In this document: positions 40,430 through 48,447 of the stretch, piece after piece
Numbering within the stretch: the first letter of the stretch is position 1
Layout: every line of letters begins with the position of its first letter
NCBI GenBank assembly: GCA_903936705.1
Contig: CAIZWN010000029.1
Location: forward strand, 1 to 48,447
Reading direction: 5' to 3'
Source: an uncultured Myxococcales bacterium
GTDB taxonomy: Bacteria > Myxococcota_A > UBA9042 > DTJE01
DNA: 48,447 nucleotides
Position numbers and translations under genes: made by a program
Notes under the pieces: model-generated
What the model saw: only the letters and a program-made list of their open reading frames with translations
Databases searched by the model: none
Told to the model about the DNA's origin: nothing

Positions 40430-41413
40430 ATGTGCAAGCAATCTGAGACGTCACGCAATTCGCAGTTATTGGAAATCACAGGCGAATTTCTGGATGAGAT
40501 CAAGGCGGCACAGGCCGAGAACTCGGTGTCCAGTTGGGTCGCGGGGCGAACCTGCTGGTATGACGGTTACGTGCCTTTATCGTGCAGCCATGCGGCCATG
40601 GATGGCCCCAGCGAATTGACAATTGCCCTGACGCTGGAGGACGTGCCTTCAGTTCAGGTCGATGATGTCGACGCGTCCGACCTGCCGCCGCGGGTGGACT
40701 GGCGGTTTCTGGACCCCCGCGGGTATCCCTGGATGGACGCCGTGGAATTCCAGGGGCTTTCATTCGCCTGCCTTCCGTTCGCCCTGACGGCTGTGGCCGA
40801 GTCCTTGGCCCGCACGGCTACCGGGGATCCGACGCTGCCCAGTCTTTCCGAGGCGGATCTTCTTTTCGGCAGTGGCGGGAATTGCTGGGCGCCATTCGAC
40901 GATCCACGTCCGGCACTTGCCCACCTTCACGAGACAGGCATTCTGACCCATGAGGACTGGCCGTTTGAAGGATGCAATCCGCCCGGCTTCGACACGGACA
41001 AGGTGCGTCGCGCCGGTCGCCGTACGCGTGCCAGCGAGATCGCGTGGGTTTTCGTCAAGAACGACCCTACGGCAGCAAGGTGGTGGCTGGCCAACTGCGG
41101 GCCCCTGCTGGCAATCCTTTCGCCTGCAAGGGACTTCCTGCTTTACAGGGCCGGGACATATGTTCCGGTGCTACGCGATCAATGGATGGGGGCTCACGCG
41201 GTTGCGCTGATCGGGTACGACGACGTTCGGAATGCCTGGTTGTGCCGGAACAGTTGGGGGCGCAATTGGGGCGAGGACGGGTGCTGCTGGATACCATATG
41301 GCCCCGAGGACAACTGCGGCATTCTGGCCCCCAAGATGTACGGCGTGAATCGGTTTTCGATGGTCAACGGAGTCAAGGTCGATACGCCCCCGTTCTACAC
41401 GGGGCGCAAGTAA
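40430..41413 (+). CDS. papain-like (C1 family) cysteine peptidase
   Basis: The product is a 327-aa protein with no signal peptide or membrane segment, so probably cytosolic. The papain active site is intact in layout: EFQGLSFACLPF gives oxyanion Gln108 and nucleophile Cys114 (the usual Trp after Cys is Leu), GAHAVALIGYDD gives His256, and RNSWGRNWGEDG gives Asn274. The Cys-His and His-Asn spacings match papain closely. The N-terminal 85 residues are short for a propeptide. ATG 40430 follows GGGGAG by seven bases. C1 peptidases remove leaders in some proteusin RiPP clusters, and this one lies upstream of a RiPP-type radical SAM gene; that link is inference. Confidence 0.88.
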   Translation: MCKQSETSRNSQLLEITGEFLDEIKAAQAENSVSSWVAGRTCWYDGYVPLSCSHAAMDGPSELTIALTLEDVPSVQVDDVDASDLPPRVDWRFLDPRGYPWMDAVEFQGLSFACLPFALTAVAESLARTATGDPTLPSLSEADLLFGSGGNCWAPFDDPRPALAHLHETGILTHEDWPFEGCNPPGFDTDKVRRAGRRTRASEIAWVFVKNDPTAARWWLANCGPLLAILSPARDFLLYRAGTYVPVLRDQWMGAHAVALIGYDDVRNAWLCRNSWGRNWGEDGCCWIPYGPEDNCGILAPKMYGVNRFSMVNGVKVDTPPFYTGRK

Positions 41414-41485
41414 GATCAACAGGTCCTGGCCGGTGCCCCTGGAACGACGGGACTCTGGTAACCTATCTCCCGACGGAGTTCCACC

Positions 41486-44400
41486 ATGGATCAGGGTGCC
41501 TTCATTCCCATCGATCAGCGGTTTGCAATCGCCGATGGCAGGGAACTCGGGGGGGTGGCGAATGGCGTGGTGCTGTCGTTGGACCTCGTGGGTTCCACCC
41601 TGCTGATTGATACGCTGGTCAAGGCAGTTGGTCCACGGCGCGCAGTCGGGACGTTTGGTGCCTTTCTAAGTCGGCTGTTTGGGCTGGTCATCCAGCGGGT
41701 TCATTCCCACCGCGGGTCGGTGGTCAGTTTTGGCGGGGACGCCGTCACCTGCTGGTTCGAGTCTCCAGGCGAGCTGGCTGCCCTGCAATGCGCGTCCGAG
41801 ATCCGTGACATGTTCGCCACCACGCATGTGTTGCACTTGCCCGACTCCAGTGCCAGCCCTGTGGGGTTGAAACTTGCCCTGTGTGCCGGGTCGGCTTTGC
41901 GATGTGTCGTGGGTCGGCCCGAGATCCAGCGTATGGACGTGCTGGCTGGCCGGATCATGGGACGCGTGGCGGCGGCAGGGCACCTGGCAAATCTGGGCCG
42001 CATTGTAGTTGACGAGCAGTTGCGCCGGTTGTCACCGATTCGCGTGAACGCCACGGGTTCAGTTGACGGCGGAAGTTTTGGGAATTTTCTGGAATTCGGC
42101 GAACTGCTTGTCCCGGTCATACCAAGGCCCTGGCCCGGCGTGCCACCGGCGATTGCGTCGGCCGCTTCAAGCTGGATTCACCCCCATGTCCAGCAGCGCC
42201 TGGCTTCCATGGGGTCGTTTCTGTTTGACGAAATGCGGTCGCCCGCGATTCTGTTCGTTGGATTCGGGGGTGTCGACTACGACAATGACCCCGAGGCTGG
42301 CACCAAGCTGGACCGGTTCGTATGCTGGGTTCAGGATGTGCTGGGGCAGCACGAGGCGTTGTTGCTGCAGCTTCTGATGGACGAAAAGGGCAGCCATTTC
42401 TACGCCTCGTTTGGCGCGCCACGCGCCAATGAGGACGACTCGGGGCGGGCCTTGGCCGCCGCCTGCCAGTTGCTGAATCCACCTTCCGACTTGTCATTCA
42501 TCAGCGGCTTGCGGGCAGGGGTTTCCCGCGGACCGGTCTATGCGGGTGCATACGGAGGGAACGAGCGCTGCACATACGGGGTCCTTGGGCGTGACGTCCA
42601 TATCGCTGCTCGCCTGATGGAGGCCGCCGATCCAGGCGAGGTCATGTTGACCGCAGTGGTGGCCAAGGACGCCGATCAAACCTTCGAATTCGAGGATCGG
42701 GGGGAACTGGTGCTGCGGGGTATCGAGACGACAACGCGGGCTTTCCGCGTCAAGAGTCGCAAGCTGGCGCGCACAGTGCCGGCGCCCAAGGCGGGATATC
42801 TCCACGGGCTTGTTGGCAGGCGTCAGGAAATTGCGGCACTGACCCGTCGACTGGATGGGCTGGATCGCGGTGATGGTGGGGGGGTGCTGCTGGTTGGCGA
42901 TGCGGGCATTGGCAAGTCCCGGCTGGTTGCCGAGACCTGGGGGCAGGCGCAGGCGCGCGGGTTCATGACCCTGGCCGGCTTTGGGGAGCCTGCCGGAATG
43001 GCCACTCCCTACCACATCTGGCGTCCGATCTTTGATGCGCTTTTCGGGTTCGCAAAAGGGGACGTGGCTGCCCAGCGTGCCGGGGCAGTGCTGGCCGAAC
43101 GGGGCTTCCAGGCGAACCTAGCCCCGTTGCTGAACGTAGCGCTGCCCCTGGGCCTGCCCGAGAACGACCATACCAGTGGCATGTCTCCCGAGGTGCGTGG
43201 TTCCCAGACCAGAAGCTTGCTGACCGGGCTTTTGCGGCAGGAGGTCGCTGCTGCTGGCTGCCCCGTGATGCTGGTAATGGAGGATGTTCACTGGGCGGAT
43301 CGGGCCTCATGGGCCCTGTTGGACCTGGTGCTGCGGGAGCTGCCAAGCCTTCTCGTCCTGGTGACCACCCGGCCCCCCGAGGCCAACGCGGCTCTGGAAT
43401 GTCTTCGAATGCTGGAGGTGCCAGGTAGCGAGCGCATTGACCTGTGCCGCCTGGATGCGGACGCCACTGAACTTCTGGCCTGCGGTGTTCTGGGGGTCGA
43501 GGCGATGGGTGCCGAACTGCGGTTCGCGGTGAATGCCCGCAGCGAGGGAAACCCGTTCGTGGTTCAGGAGATCCTGAGGGACCTGCTGGAGTCGCATCGG
43601 ATCCGGGTCAAAGACGGGATTGTGCAGTCGACCTCCACCGAGGAGATGGCCTCCATTGCCCTGACGCCCAGGTCCATCCAGGACATCATTACCAGCCGCT
43701 TCGATCGCCTGGCGCCCGGTCTTCAAGCGTTGCTGAAGGTGGCAAGCGTCGTTGGACGCGCGTTTTCGGCCTCGGCATTGAAGGACATTCTGGGGCCGCA
43801 CGTCAGTGCCGACGAGATGTCGCGCGACCTGACCGACCTGACGACCCTGGCCATTCTTGTGGCTCGACCTGCCGAAGGGGCTGACCATTTTGCATTCAGC
43901 CACGCCATTACCCAGGAGGTTGTGTACGGGATTCTGCTGGAGTCCCAGCGCGAGTCGTTGCACCGTGCTGTGGCCCAGTGGTGGGAGATGCACTACGCGG
44001 ACGACCTGAGTTCGCACCTTGGCGTTCTGGCCCACCATTGGGAGCGGGCAGGGGATGTCGTTCGTGCCGTGGAATACCTCGACGGGGCCGCGGAATCCGC
44101 ATTGAAGAACTTCTCCAATGACGAGGCTGCCATTCTGTTCGATCGGGTCAGGCACCTTACGGACCATCACGCCCTGCCAATTGCCGATGCCAGACAAGCG
44201 CACTGGGCGATGGGGGCCGGTGACGCGATGGCAAAACTGTTCCGCAACGACCTGGCCGAGGCGCGCGTGCGCCGCGGGCTGGAACTGCTGGAGTACAAGT
44301 TCCCTCGCAAGTCGGTCCAGGTTGTTTTACGAATGCTGAAAGAGGCAGTCAAGCAACTGGGGCGGCGACTGCTGCCAATGGTTTTCCGGCCGAACCCACC

Positions 44401-45514
44401 AGTTGATCGGGAACGGACCATGGAGGTGGCGCGCGGTCTGGAGAAGCTCATCGAACCGTTCGTGATTACCGGTCGTACAGCCGAGGCCTATTGTGCTGTG
44501 TTCACGGTGATGAACCTTGCCGAGGACTGTGGCCCTTCGCCCGAACTGGTCAGGAGTTTCGCAAACATGGGCCTGGGCCTGGGGCTGGAGGGGATGCATG
44601 GCGCGGCCCGGGCCTACATCAAGCTGGCCGGCGACGTGTTGGCGGCAGCCGAAGATGCGCCGACGCGGGTATATGTGGGCCTGATGGCTGGCGTCTACCA
44701 CACTGGGATTGGCGATTGGAAGCAGGCAGGCAGCCTGCTGCAGATGGCTTTGGAACTGGCAGAGAGTCTGGGTGATGCCCGTCGTGCCACCGATGTCCTG
44801 ACGGCGCTGGTCCCGTCCTTGATCATGCAGGACCGTATGCAGGAGGCCGTTGCGCTATCTGACCGGCTGGTCGTACTTGGTCGGTCCAGCGTTTACTCCC
44901 GTAACCTGTGCGAGGCTTTGTACATCAGGGCCGCCGTGCACATGGCGACGGGGAAGCATTCGGGGGCGAAGACCGACATGGACGAGTTCGACCGCACCCG
45001 GCGGTCGGACCCTTCGCTTGGGGAAGCGACTCTTGACGCCATGCACTTTGCGCTTCGGGCCGAACTTGCGCTTGCGGCGGGACAGTCGGATGAGGCCGAA
45101 TTCCTGGTTCGGGACGGGTTGGCGGCTGCCGAGCAGAAACGCTTCCTTTTCGTGTCGTCCTACTGGTCCTATGCGGCCCTTGGCGATGTGGCAGTTCGAT
45201 TGCTGGGCGCGAACGAAGGCTGCAGTCCCGCGCGCAGGTCCCAGCTTCTGATCCTTGTGCGTCGGGCGCTGGGCGTGATGGCCTGGTTTACTCACGGCGT
45301 GCCGGTGGCTCGTCCGGCCCTGCTGCGTATCGAGGCCCAGTACGCCTTGCTGTCCGGGCGCAAGAAAAAGGCCGCGGCGCGCCTGCGCTTGTCGGCGGAA
45401 GCGGCTCGCGGACTGGGGATGCCCATGGAGGAGCGCCGGGCCCAGGCGGAGGCATCGGGGGCGGGTCCTGCTTCCTGGGCCGCTGGTCAGGAGTCCGCCG
45501 GTGGGGAAGCATGA
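41486..45514 (+). CDS. soluble-adenylyl-cyclase-like protein (two cyclase domains, AAA ATPase, helical repeats)
   Basis: The product is a 1342-aa protein with the architecture of vertebrate soluble adenylyl cyclase. Cyclase domain 1 (about 25-215) keeps both metal-binding Asp: LSLDLVGST (Asp33) and SFGGDAVTCWF (Asp85). Cyclase domain 2 (about 245-430) lacks the first Asp (LFVGFGGVDY) but has KGSHFYASFGAP and RCTYGVLGRDVHIAARLME. An AAA-type ATPase follows, with Walker A VGDAGIGKSRLV (about 468-479) and Walker B LVMEDVHWAD. Helical, TPR-like repeats fill the rest (about 830-1300). It should make cAMP and may act as a signal-gated scaffold. ATG 41486 has GGAG seven bases upstream. The gene is coupled by ATGA to the next. 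Confidence 0.9.
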   Translation: MDQGAFIPIDQRFAIADGRELGGVANGVVLSLDLVGSTLLIDTLVKAVGPRRAVGTFGAFLSRLFGLVIQRVHSHRGSVVSFGGDAVTCWFESPGELAALQCASEIRDMFATTHVLHLPDSSASPVGLKLALCAGSALRCVVGRPEIQRMDVLAGRIMGRVAAAGHLANLGRIVVDEQLRRLSPIRVNATGSVDGGSFGNFLEFGELLVPVIPRPWPGVPPAIASAASSWIHPHVQQRLASMGSFLFDEMRSPAILFVGFGGVDYDNDPEAGTKLDRFVCWVQDVLGQHEALLLQLLMDEKGSHFYASFGAPRANEDDSGRALAAACQLLNPPSDLSFISGLRAGVSRGPVYAGAYGGNERCTYGVLGRDVHIAARLMEAADPGEVMLTAVVAKDADQTFEFEDRGELVLRGIETTTRAFRVKSRKLARTVPAPKAGYLHGLVGRRQEIAALTRRLDGLDRGDGGGVLLVGDAGIGKSRLVAETWGQAQARGFMTLAGFGEPAGMATPYHIWRPIFDALFGFAKGDVAAQRAGAVLAERGFQANLAPLLNVALPLGLPENDHTSGMSPEVRGSQTRSLLTGLLRQEVAAAGCPVMLVMEDVHWADRASWALLDLVLRELPSLLVLVTTRPPEANAALECLRMLEVPGSERIDLCRLDADATELLACGVLGVEAMGAELRFAVNARSEGNPFVVQEILRDLLESHRIRVKDGIVQSTSTEEMASIALTPRSIQDIITSRFDRLAPGLQALLKVASVVGRAFSASALKDILGPHVSADEMSRDLTDLTTLAILVARPAEGADHFAFSHAITQEVVYGILLESQRESLHRAVAQWWEMHYADDLSSHLGVLAHHWERAGDVVRAVEYLDGAAESALKNFSNDEAAILFDRVRHLTDHHALPIADARQAHWAMGAGDAMAKLFRNDLAEARVRRGLELLEYKFPRKSVQVVLRMLKEAVKQLGRRLLPMVFRPNPPVDRERTMEVARGLEKLIEPFVITGRTAEAYCAVFTVMNLAEDCGPSPELVRSFANMGLGLGLEGMHGAARAYIKLAGDVLAAAEDAPTRVYVGLMAGVYHTGIGDWKQAGSLLQMALELAESLGDARRATDVLTALVPSLIMQDRMQEAVALSDRLVVLGRSSVYSRNLCEALYIRAAVHMATGKHSGAKTDMDEFDRTRRSDPSLGEATLDAMHFALRAELALAAGQSDEAEFLVRDGLAAAEQKRFLFVSSYWSYAALGDVAVRLLGANEGCSPARRSQLLILVRRALGVMAWFTHGVPVARPALLRIEAQYALLSGRKKKAAARLRLSAEAARGLGMPMEERRAQAEASGAGPASWAAGQESAGGEA

Positions 45515-46470
45515 CGAGCTTTCCCGATACCGTGGCCACCGAGGTGCTGGGTAGGGCCATGGCGCGGTTGGAGTTGTACGTCAGAGGTGCCGGCCCAGTC
45601 CTGTCTGGGCACGTGCTGCCGTGGATGTCCGGTCTGGCCCTTCCTGGCTCGCCCCACTGGTCCTACTTCATCCACCAGCGCGGCTTTCCCTTTCTTGCGC
45701 TTCCTTGGTGGCTGGAAGAGTCCATTGCCGGGAAGGTCGATTCGGTCTTCCAGGAAGACCTGATATTGTCGTCGATGTCGGCCTACTACTACATTCGTCT
45801 TGTCGATCAGATCATGGACGAACGTGACGCTCCCGAGCGGGCCTTGCTGCCTGCCGCGGGCGTCTTTCTGATGGCGTTTCTGGAGCCTTACCGCCAGCGT
45901 TTCCCTCCGGGGGATCCATTCCATGAGCAACTGGCGGCGCTGTGGTCCCTGTCGGCGGAAGTCACTCTTGACGACGGGATGCAGCGCGAGATCGACGAGA
46001 CCGCCTTCCGGAAGGCCGGGGGGCGCAAGCAGTGCGCGGCACTTGTTCCCGTCGAGGCCGTTCTTCATTTTCACGGCCGCACCGACCTGTCGCCCGCCTG
46101 GGAAAATTTCTTCAGGACCTTCGGCTTGTGGCACCAGATGGAAGACGACGTTTTCGACTGGAAGGACGACATCGAGAAGGGCCGAACCACCTACCTGATT
46201 TCGGAGGCGCGGCGACACGATTCGGCTGGCACGTCTGCAGGGGCGGCGGCATGGATTCTGCGGGAGGGGCTGCAGTGGGCCTTTGAATGCCTGGAAGGGT
46301 GGTGGGCCGATGCCAACCAGGCGGCCAAGGAACTGGGTTGCCCGCAACTTCAGGACTGGATGGTTGCCCGGAAAGTCGAGGCGGACGGGAGGCGAGAAGA
46401 AATGCTGGGTCTTGTGCGGAAGCTTCGCGAGATGACGGCCCTGTTTGCACGGGCAGGTGACAAGACATGA
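45511..46470 (+). CDS. isoprenoid-synthase-fold protein
   Basis: The product is a 319-aa, all-helical protein. YYYIRLVDQIMDERD (Asp99, Asp103, Glu104) and HQMEDDVFDWKDDIEKGRTTYL (Asp212, Asp213, Asp216) resemble the first and second aspartate-rich motifs of trans-prenyltransferases and terpene synthases, at a suitable distance. The first motif is not the canonical DDxxD, so catalytic type is uncertain: it could condense prenyl diphosphates, prenylate a product, or be a non-catalytic relative. It overlaps the cyclase gene by ATGA and the radical SAM gene by ATGA, so all three are translated together. I do not recognise a named subfamily. Confidence 0.72.
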   Translation: MTSFPDTVATEVLGRAMARLELYVRGAGPVLSGHVLPWMSGLALPGSPHWSYFIHQRGFPFLALPWWLEESIAGKVDSVFQEDLILSSMSAYYYIRLVDQIMDERDAPERALLPAAGVFLMAFLEPYRQRFPPGDPFHEQLAALWSLSAEVTLDDGMQREIDETAFRKAGGRKQCAALVPVEAVLHFHGRTDLSPAWENFFRTFGLWHQMEDDVFDWKDDIEKGRTTYLISEARRHDSAGTSAGAAAWILREGLQWAFECLEGWWADANQAAKELGCPQLQDWMVARKVEADGRREEMLGLVRKLREMTALFARAGDKT

Positions 46471-48344
46471 TCAAGACGTGTTACCAGCGCTTCCTGCCCC
46501 CGGGGGATGCCCTTCTGGTGGTTCCTCCGGTAACTCGCATGACCCTGTCGTCCCATGGTCCACACGTGCTGCAGGCCGTCGCTGCCCGCGAGGGTCTGAC
46601 CGTAAGGATCTTTTACGGCAGCCTTTCATACGCCGCGATGGTGGGCCCTGACTGGTACGAACCGCTGGCGCAGATCCCTCCGTTGCTGGGCGGTTTTCTG
46701 GGCGAGCGCCTGTTCGCCCGCGCTGCGCATGGGCTGCCCCCCCTGGGCCGGCGGGCCCAGCGGATCTTCGATATCGAGGCGCAGATAGGTGCCGCCAAGT
46801 TCCGCCAGCTTGCAGGGATTCCCCTTGGCCGCCCGTCGGAAGGTCCGATTGCCCAGGCCGAGTTGCTGGCTGCCGAGCAGGCTGCCATGCAGTGGGTGGT
46901 TGAAACGGCCGAGGCCATCGCAGAGGCCGGATACCCTGTCGTTGGTTGTTCGACGATGTTCGATCAGACGAACGCAAGCCTGGCCCTGCTGCGAGAAGTG
47001 AAGCGTCGCCGGCCCGAAACGATCACCATCATAGGCGGGGCCAATTGTGCCGGCAGTCTTTCCCGCGGCATCATTGGTCTGGACCCGATGTCCGAGGCAT
47101 GGGACTACATCTTTGACGGAGAGGCGGAAATCACCTTCCCTCGCTTCCTGGCCGATCTGAAGGCGGGGCGCCGGCCGACGCAGCGGGTCATTGGCGGGGC
47201 TCCGTGTCTGGACCTGGACTCGTTGCCACCTCCAGGTTACGACGACTACCTGGAACAGCACGCGGCCTTTGTTGGGGGCGCCGCAAGCATCTTCCCGCAG
47301 CGCGACATCCAGTACGAAACCAGCCGCGGCTGCTATAGGCACCTTGCTGGCCGATGCCATTTCTGCGGGCTGAACGGCGAGGAACGTCGTTTCAGGTTGC
47401 GGGCGCCCGAGACCGTTGTGAAAGACGTGGCCGGCCTGCACGAAAAGTACCCCGACAGCGCCATCTTCCTGGCTGACACCATCGTTCCCGATCGCAACCT
47501 TGGAGCCCTGGCGGACGTGCCCAGCGGGGCTCGATTGTTCGGGCAGGTGGCGTCACGTACTTCGGCCCAGCGTGCAGTGCAGTTTCAGCAGGCCGGGTTT
47601 TTCGCAGTACTGCCGGGCTTCGAAAGTCTTGATACGACCCAGTTGCGGGCGATGGGCAAGGGCACCAGGGCCGCCGACAACGTGAACGCCATGCGCCGTT
47701 TGTGGTCGGCTGGCGTGACAGCCTTCTGGAATCTTCTGTGGGGCTTTCCCGACGAGGACCCTGGTGCCTACCGGCGCATGGCGGCGGTTATCGACCGGAT
47801 TCACCACCTGCCACCGCCTCGTTCAGCGTTCCATGTGTACGTGACGCGCGACAGTTCCTTCCGGACCGACCCGGCGCGTTTCGGGATCCGGTCGGTCAGC
47901 CCTCTTGCGGCTTACGACGACATCTTCCCCGAGGGTACGGACACGCGCGACCTGGCGATGGTCTTCACGGGCGACTACGACAGCCCCACGTACAAGGCCG
48001 CCGACGAATTGCTGTTCTTTCTTGATGCGGTGGATCGCTGGCGGGCCCACTGGAACCCAGGTCCGCCGCCGGCCCTGGCGCTGGCGCCGTTCGGCGACCT
48101 TGTTCTGCTGATGGACACGCGGGGCCTGCCGCGCAGCCGGCCTGTTCGCGTCTTTACCTTGGAAGACGCCCGTTTACTGATGCAGCCGCGTCAGTTGGAC
48201 GATAATCCGGTGGCGCTGGCGGCAGTCGAGGACGGTCTGGCCCTTGCGCTGGATGGCGAGTATGTGCCTTTGGCGGTTGCCAAGCCGGAATTGCTGGATG
48301 CCCTTGGTGTTGTTGATGCGGTTCCGGTTCAATCTTTGGTTTGA
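46467..48344 (+). CDS. B12-binding radical SAM enzyme, RiPP maturation C-methyltransferase type
   Basis: The product is a 625-aa protein. An N-terminal cobalamin-binding Rossmann-type domain (about 10-235) contains VGCSTMFDQTNASLALLREV and TITIIGGANCAG; the radical SAM barrel follows. The cluster motif is unusual: YETSRGCYRHLAGRCHFCGLNG gives Cys289, Cys297 and Cys300 (CX7CX2C). This motif and the following GLNGEERRFR match the family described as RiPP maturation radical SAM protein 1 (rSAM_ocin type), proposed C-methyltransferases. No clear precursor peptide lies within the window downstream or upstream; it may be outside. It is the last gene before a GC-rich hairpin region. Confidence 0.87.
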   Translation: MIKTCYQRFLPPGDALLVVPPVTRMTLSSHGPHVLQAVAAREGLTVRIFYGSLSYAAMVGPDWYEPLAQIPPLLGGFLGERLFARAAHGLPPLGRRAQRIFDIEAQIGAAKFRQLAGIPLGRPSEGPIAQAELLAAEQAAMQWVVETAEAIAEAGYPVVGCSTMFDQTNASLALLREVKRRRPETITIIGGANCAGSLSRGIIGLDPMSEAWDYIFDGEAEITFPRFLADLKAGRRPTQRVIGGAPCLDLDSLPPPGYDDYLEQHAAFVGGAASIFPQRDIQYETSRGCYRHLAGRCHFCGLNGEERRFRLRAPETVVKDVAGLHEKYPDSAIFLADTIVPDRNLGALADVPSGARLFGQVASRTSAQRAVQFQQAGFFAVLPGFESLDTTQLRAMGKGTRAADNVNAMRRLWSAGVTAFWNLLWGFPDEDPGAYRRMAAVIDRIHHLPPPRSAFHVYVTRDSSFRTDPARFGIRSVSPLAAYDDIFPEGTDTRDLAMVFTGDYDSPTYKAADELLFFLDAVDRWRAHWNPGPPPALALAPFGDLVLLMDTRGLPRSRPVRVFTLEDARLLMQPRQLDDNPVALAAVEDGLALALDGEYVPLAVAKPELLDALGVVDAVPVQSLV

Positions 48345-48366
48345 TTGGCGTGACGCTTTGGAGGGC

Positions 48367-48424
48367 CGGGTCCGGGGGTGCCCCTCCGGGACCGGAGTTC
48401 CGGCGGGGGCTCTGCCCCCACCGG
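48367..48424 (+). repeat. tandem GC-rich hairpins after the B12 radical SAM gene
   Basis: Two stem-loops lie back to back: GGTCC...GGACC with GGGG/CCCC inside (48369-48393), and CCGG-c-GGGGG-CTCT-CCCCC-a-CCGG (48400-48424). No T-run follows. They may act as a transcript end or belong to a dispersed intergenic repeat family common in GC-rich genomes; copy number cannot be judged from one window. Confidence 0.5.
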
Positions 48425-48447
48425 CCTCCTGCAGTCTCGGCGCGGCC

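Overview
The window (about 48 kb, GC-rich, bacterial) opens inside a ribosomal RNA operon and continues into protein-coding DNA with very tight gene packing. The operon holds a 16S fragment, tRNA-Ile(GAU), tRNA-Ala(UGC), 23S and 5S. The secretome style points to an uncultured deltaproteobacterial or Myxococcota-like lineage: a giant Ig/FG-GAP lipoprotein with an Asp/Thr/Val-rich linker, a CheB-CheR-PAS hybrid, an AsmA-like/GT51 fusion and a soluble-adenylyl-cyclase-like protein. That placement is inference; no taxonomic search could be run.

Layout. 1-4.95 kb: rRNA operon, plus strand. 5.05-6.2 kb: membrane metallophosphoesterase. 6.2-17.3 kb: seven-gene minus-strand operon, the most interesting part. 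In transcription order it encodes a PqqD-like peptide-binding protein, a 2347-aa Ig-like/FG-GAP lipoprotein, an unusually small 57-aa Cys-rich peptide, an HPr-kinase-like protein, a SPASM radical SAM enzyme, an S26B-type peptidase-like protein and a nucleotidyltransferase-like protein. All junctions overlap or are separated by at most 14 nt, and a TTGACG-N17-TATTCT promoter sits just ahead of the first ATG. 17.3-20.5 kb: galactose-1-phosphate uridylyltransferase and a GH57 glucan enzyme. 20.7-30.1 kb: housekeeping block (serine acetyltransferase, AsmA-like/GT51 glycosyltransferase, MnmG, Rrf2 regulator, IMP dehydrogenase, RarA). 30.2-37.3 kb: NarL-type response regulator, CheB-CheR-PAS hybrid and PAS-GAF-GAF histidine kinase, with two small minus-strand ORFs between. 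37.6-39.8 kb: ThiF/MoeB-type adenylyltransferase and cysteine desulfurase, minus strand. 39.9-48.3 kb: plus-strand run encoding a Lys/Ala/Pro-rich repeat protein, a papain-like peptidase, a soluble-adenylyl-cyclase-like giant, an isoprenoid-synthase-fold protein and a B12-type radical SAM enzyme of the RiPP-maturation kind. The last three are coupled by ATGA overlaps.

Interpretation. The 6.2-17.3 kb operon looks like a RiPP (ribosomally made, modified peptide) pathway. The 57-aa peptide has a YxxPxV leader motif of the sort bound by PqqD-like recognition proteins and a C-terminal CxCxxC...C core. The SPASM enzyme could crosslink it, the HPrK-like protein could phosphorylate it and the S26B-like protein could cleave it. 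A surface lipoprotein encoded between the recognition protein and the precursor is the unexplained and possibly new element. The 39.9-48.3 kb operon may be a second, different peptide-modifying system (B12 radical SAM plus C1 peptidase), but no convincing precursor is visible there.
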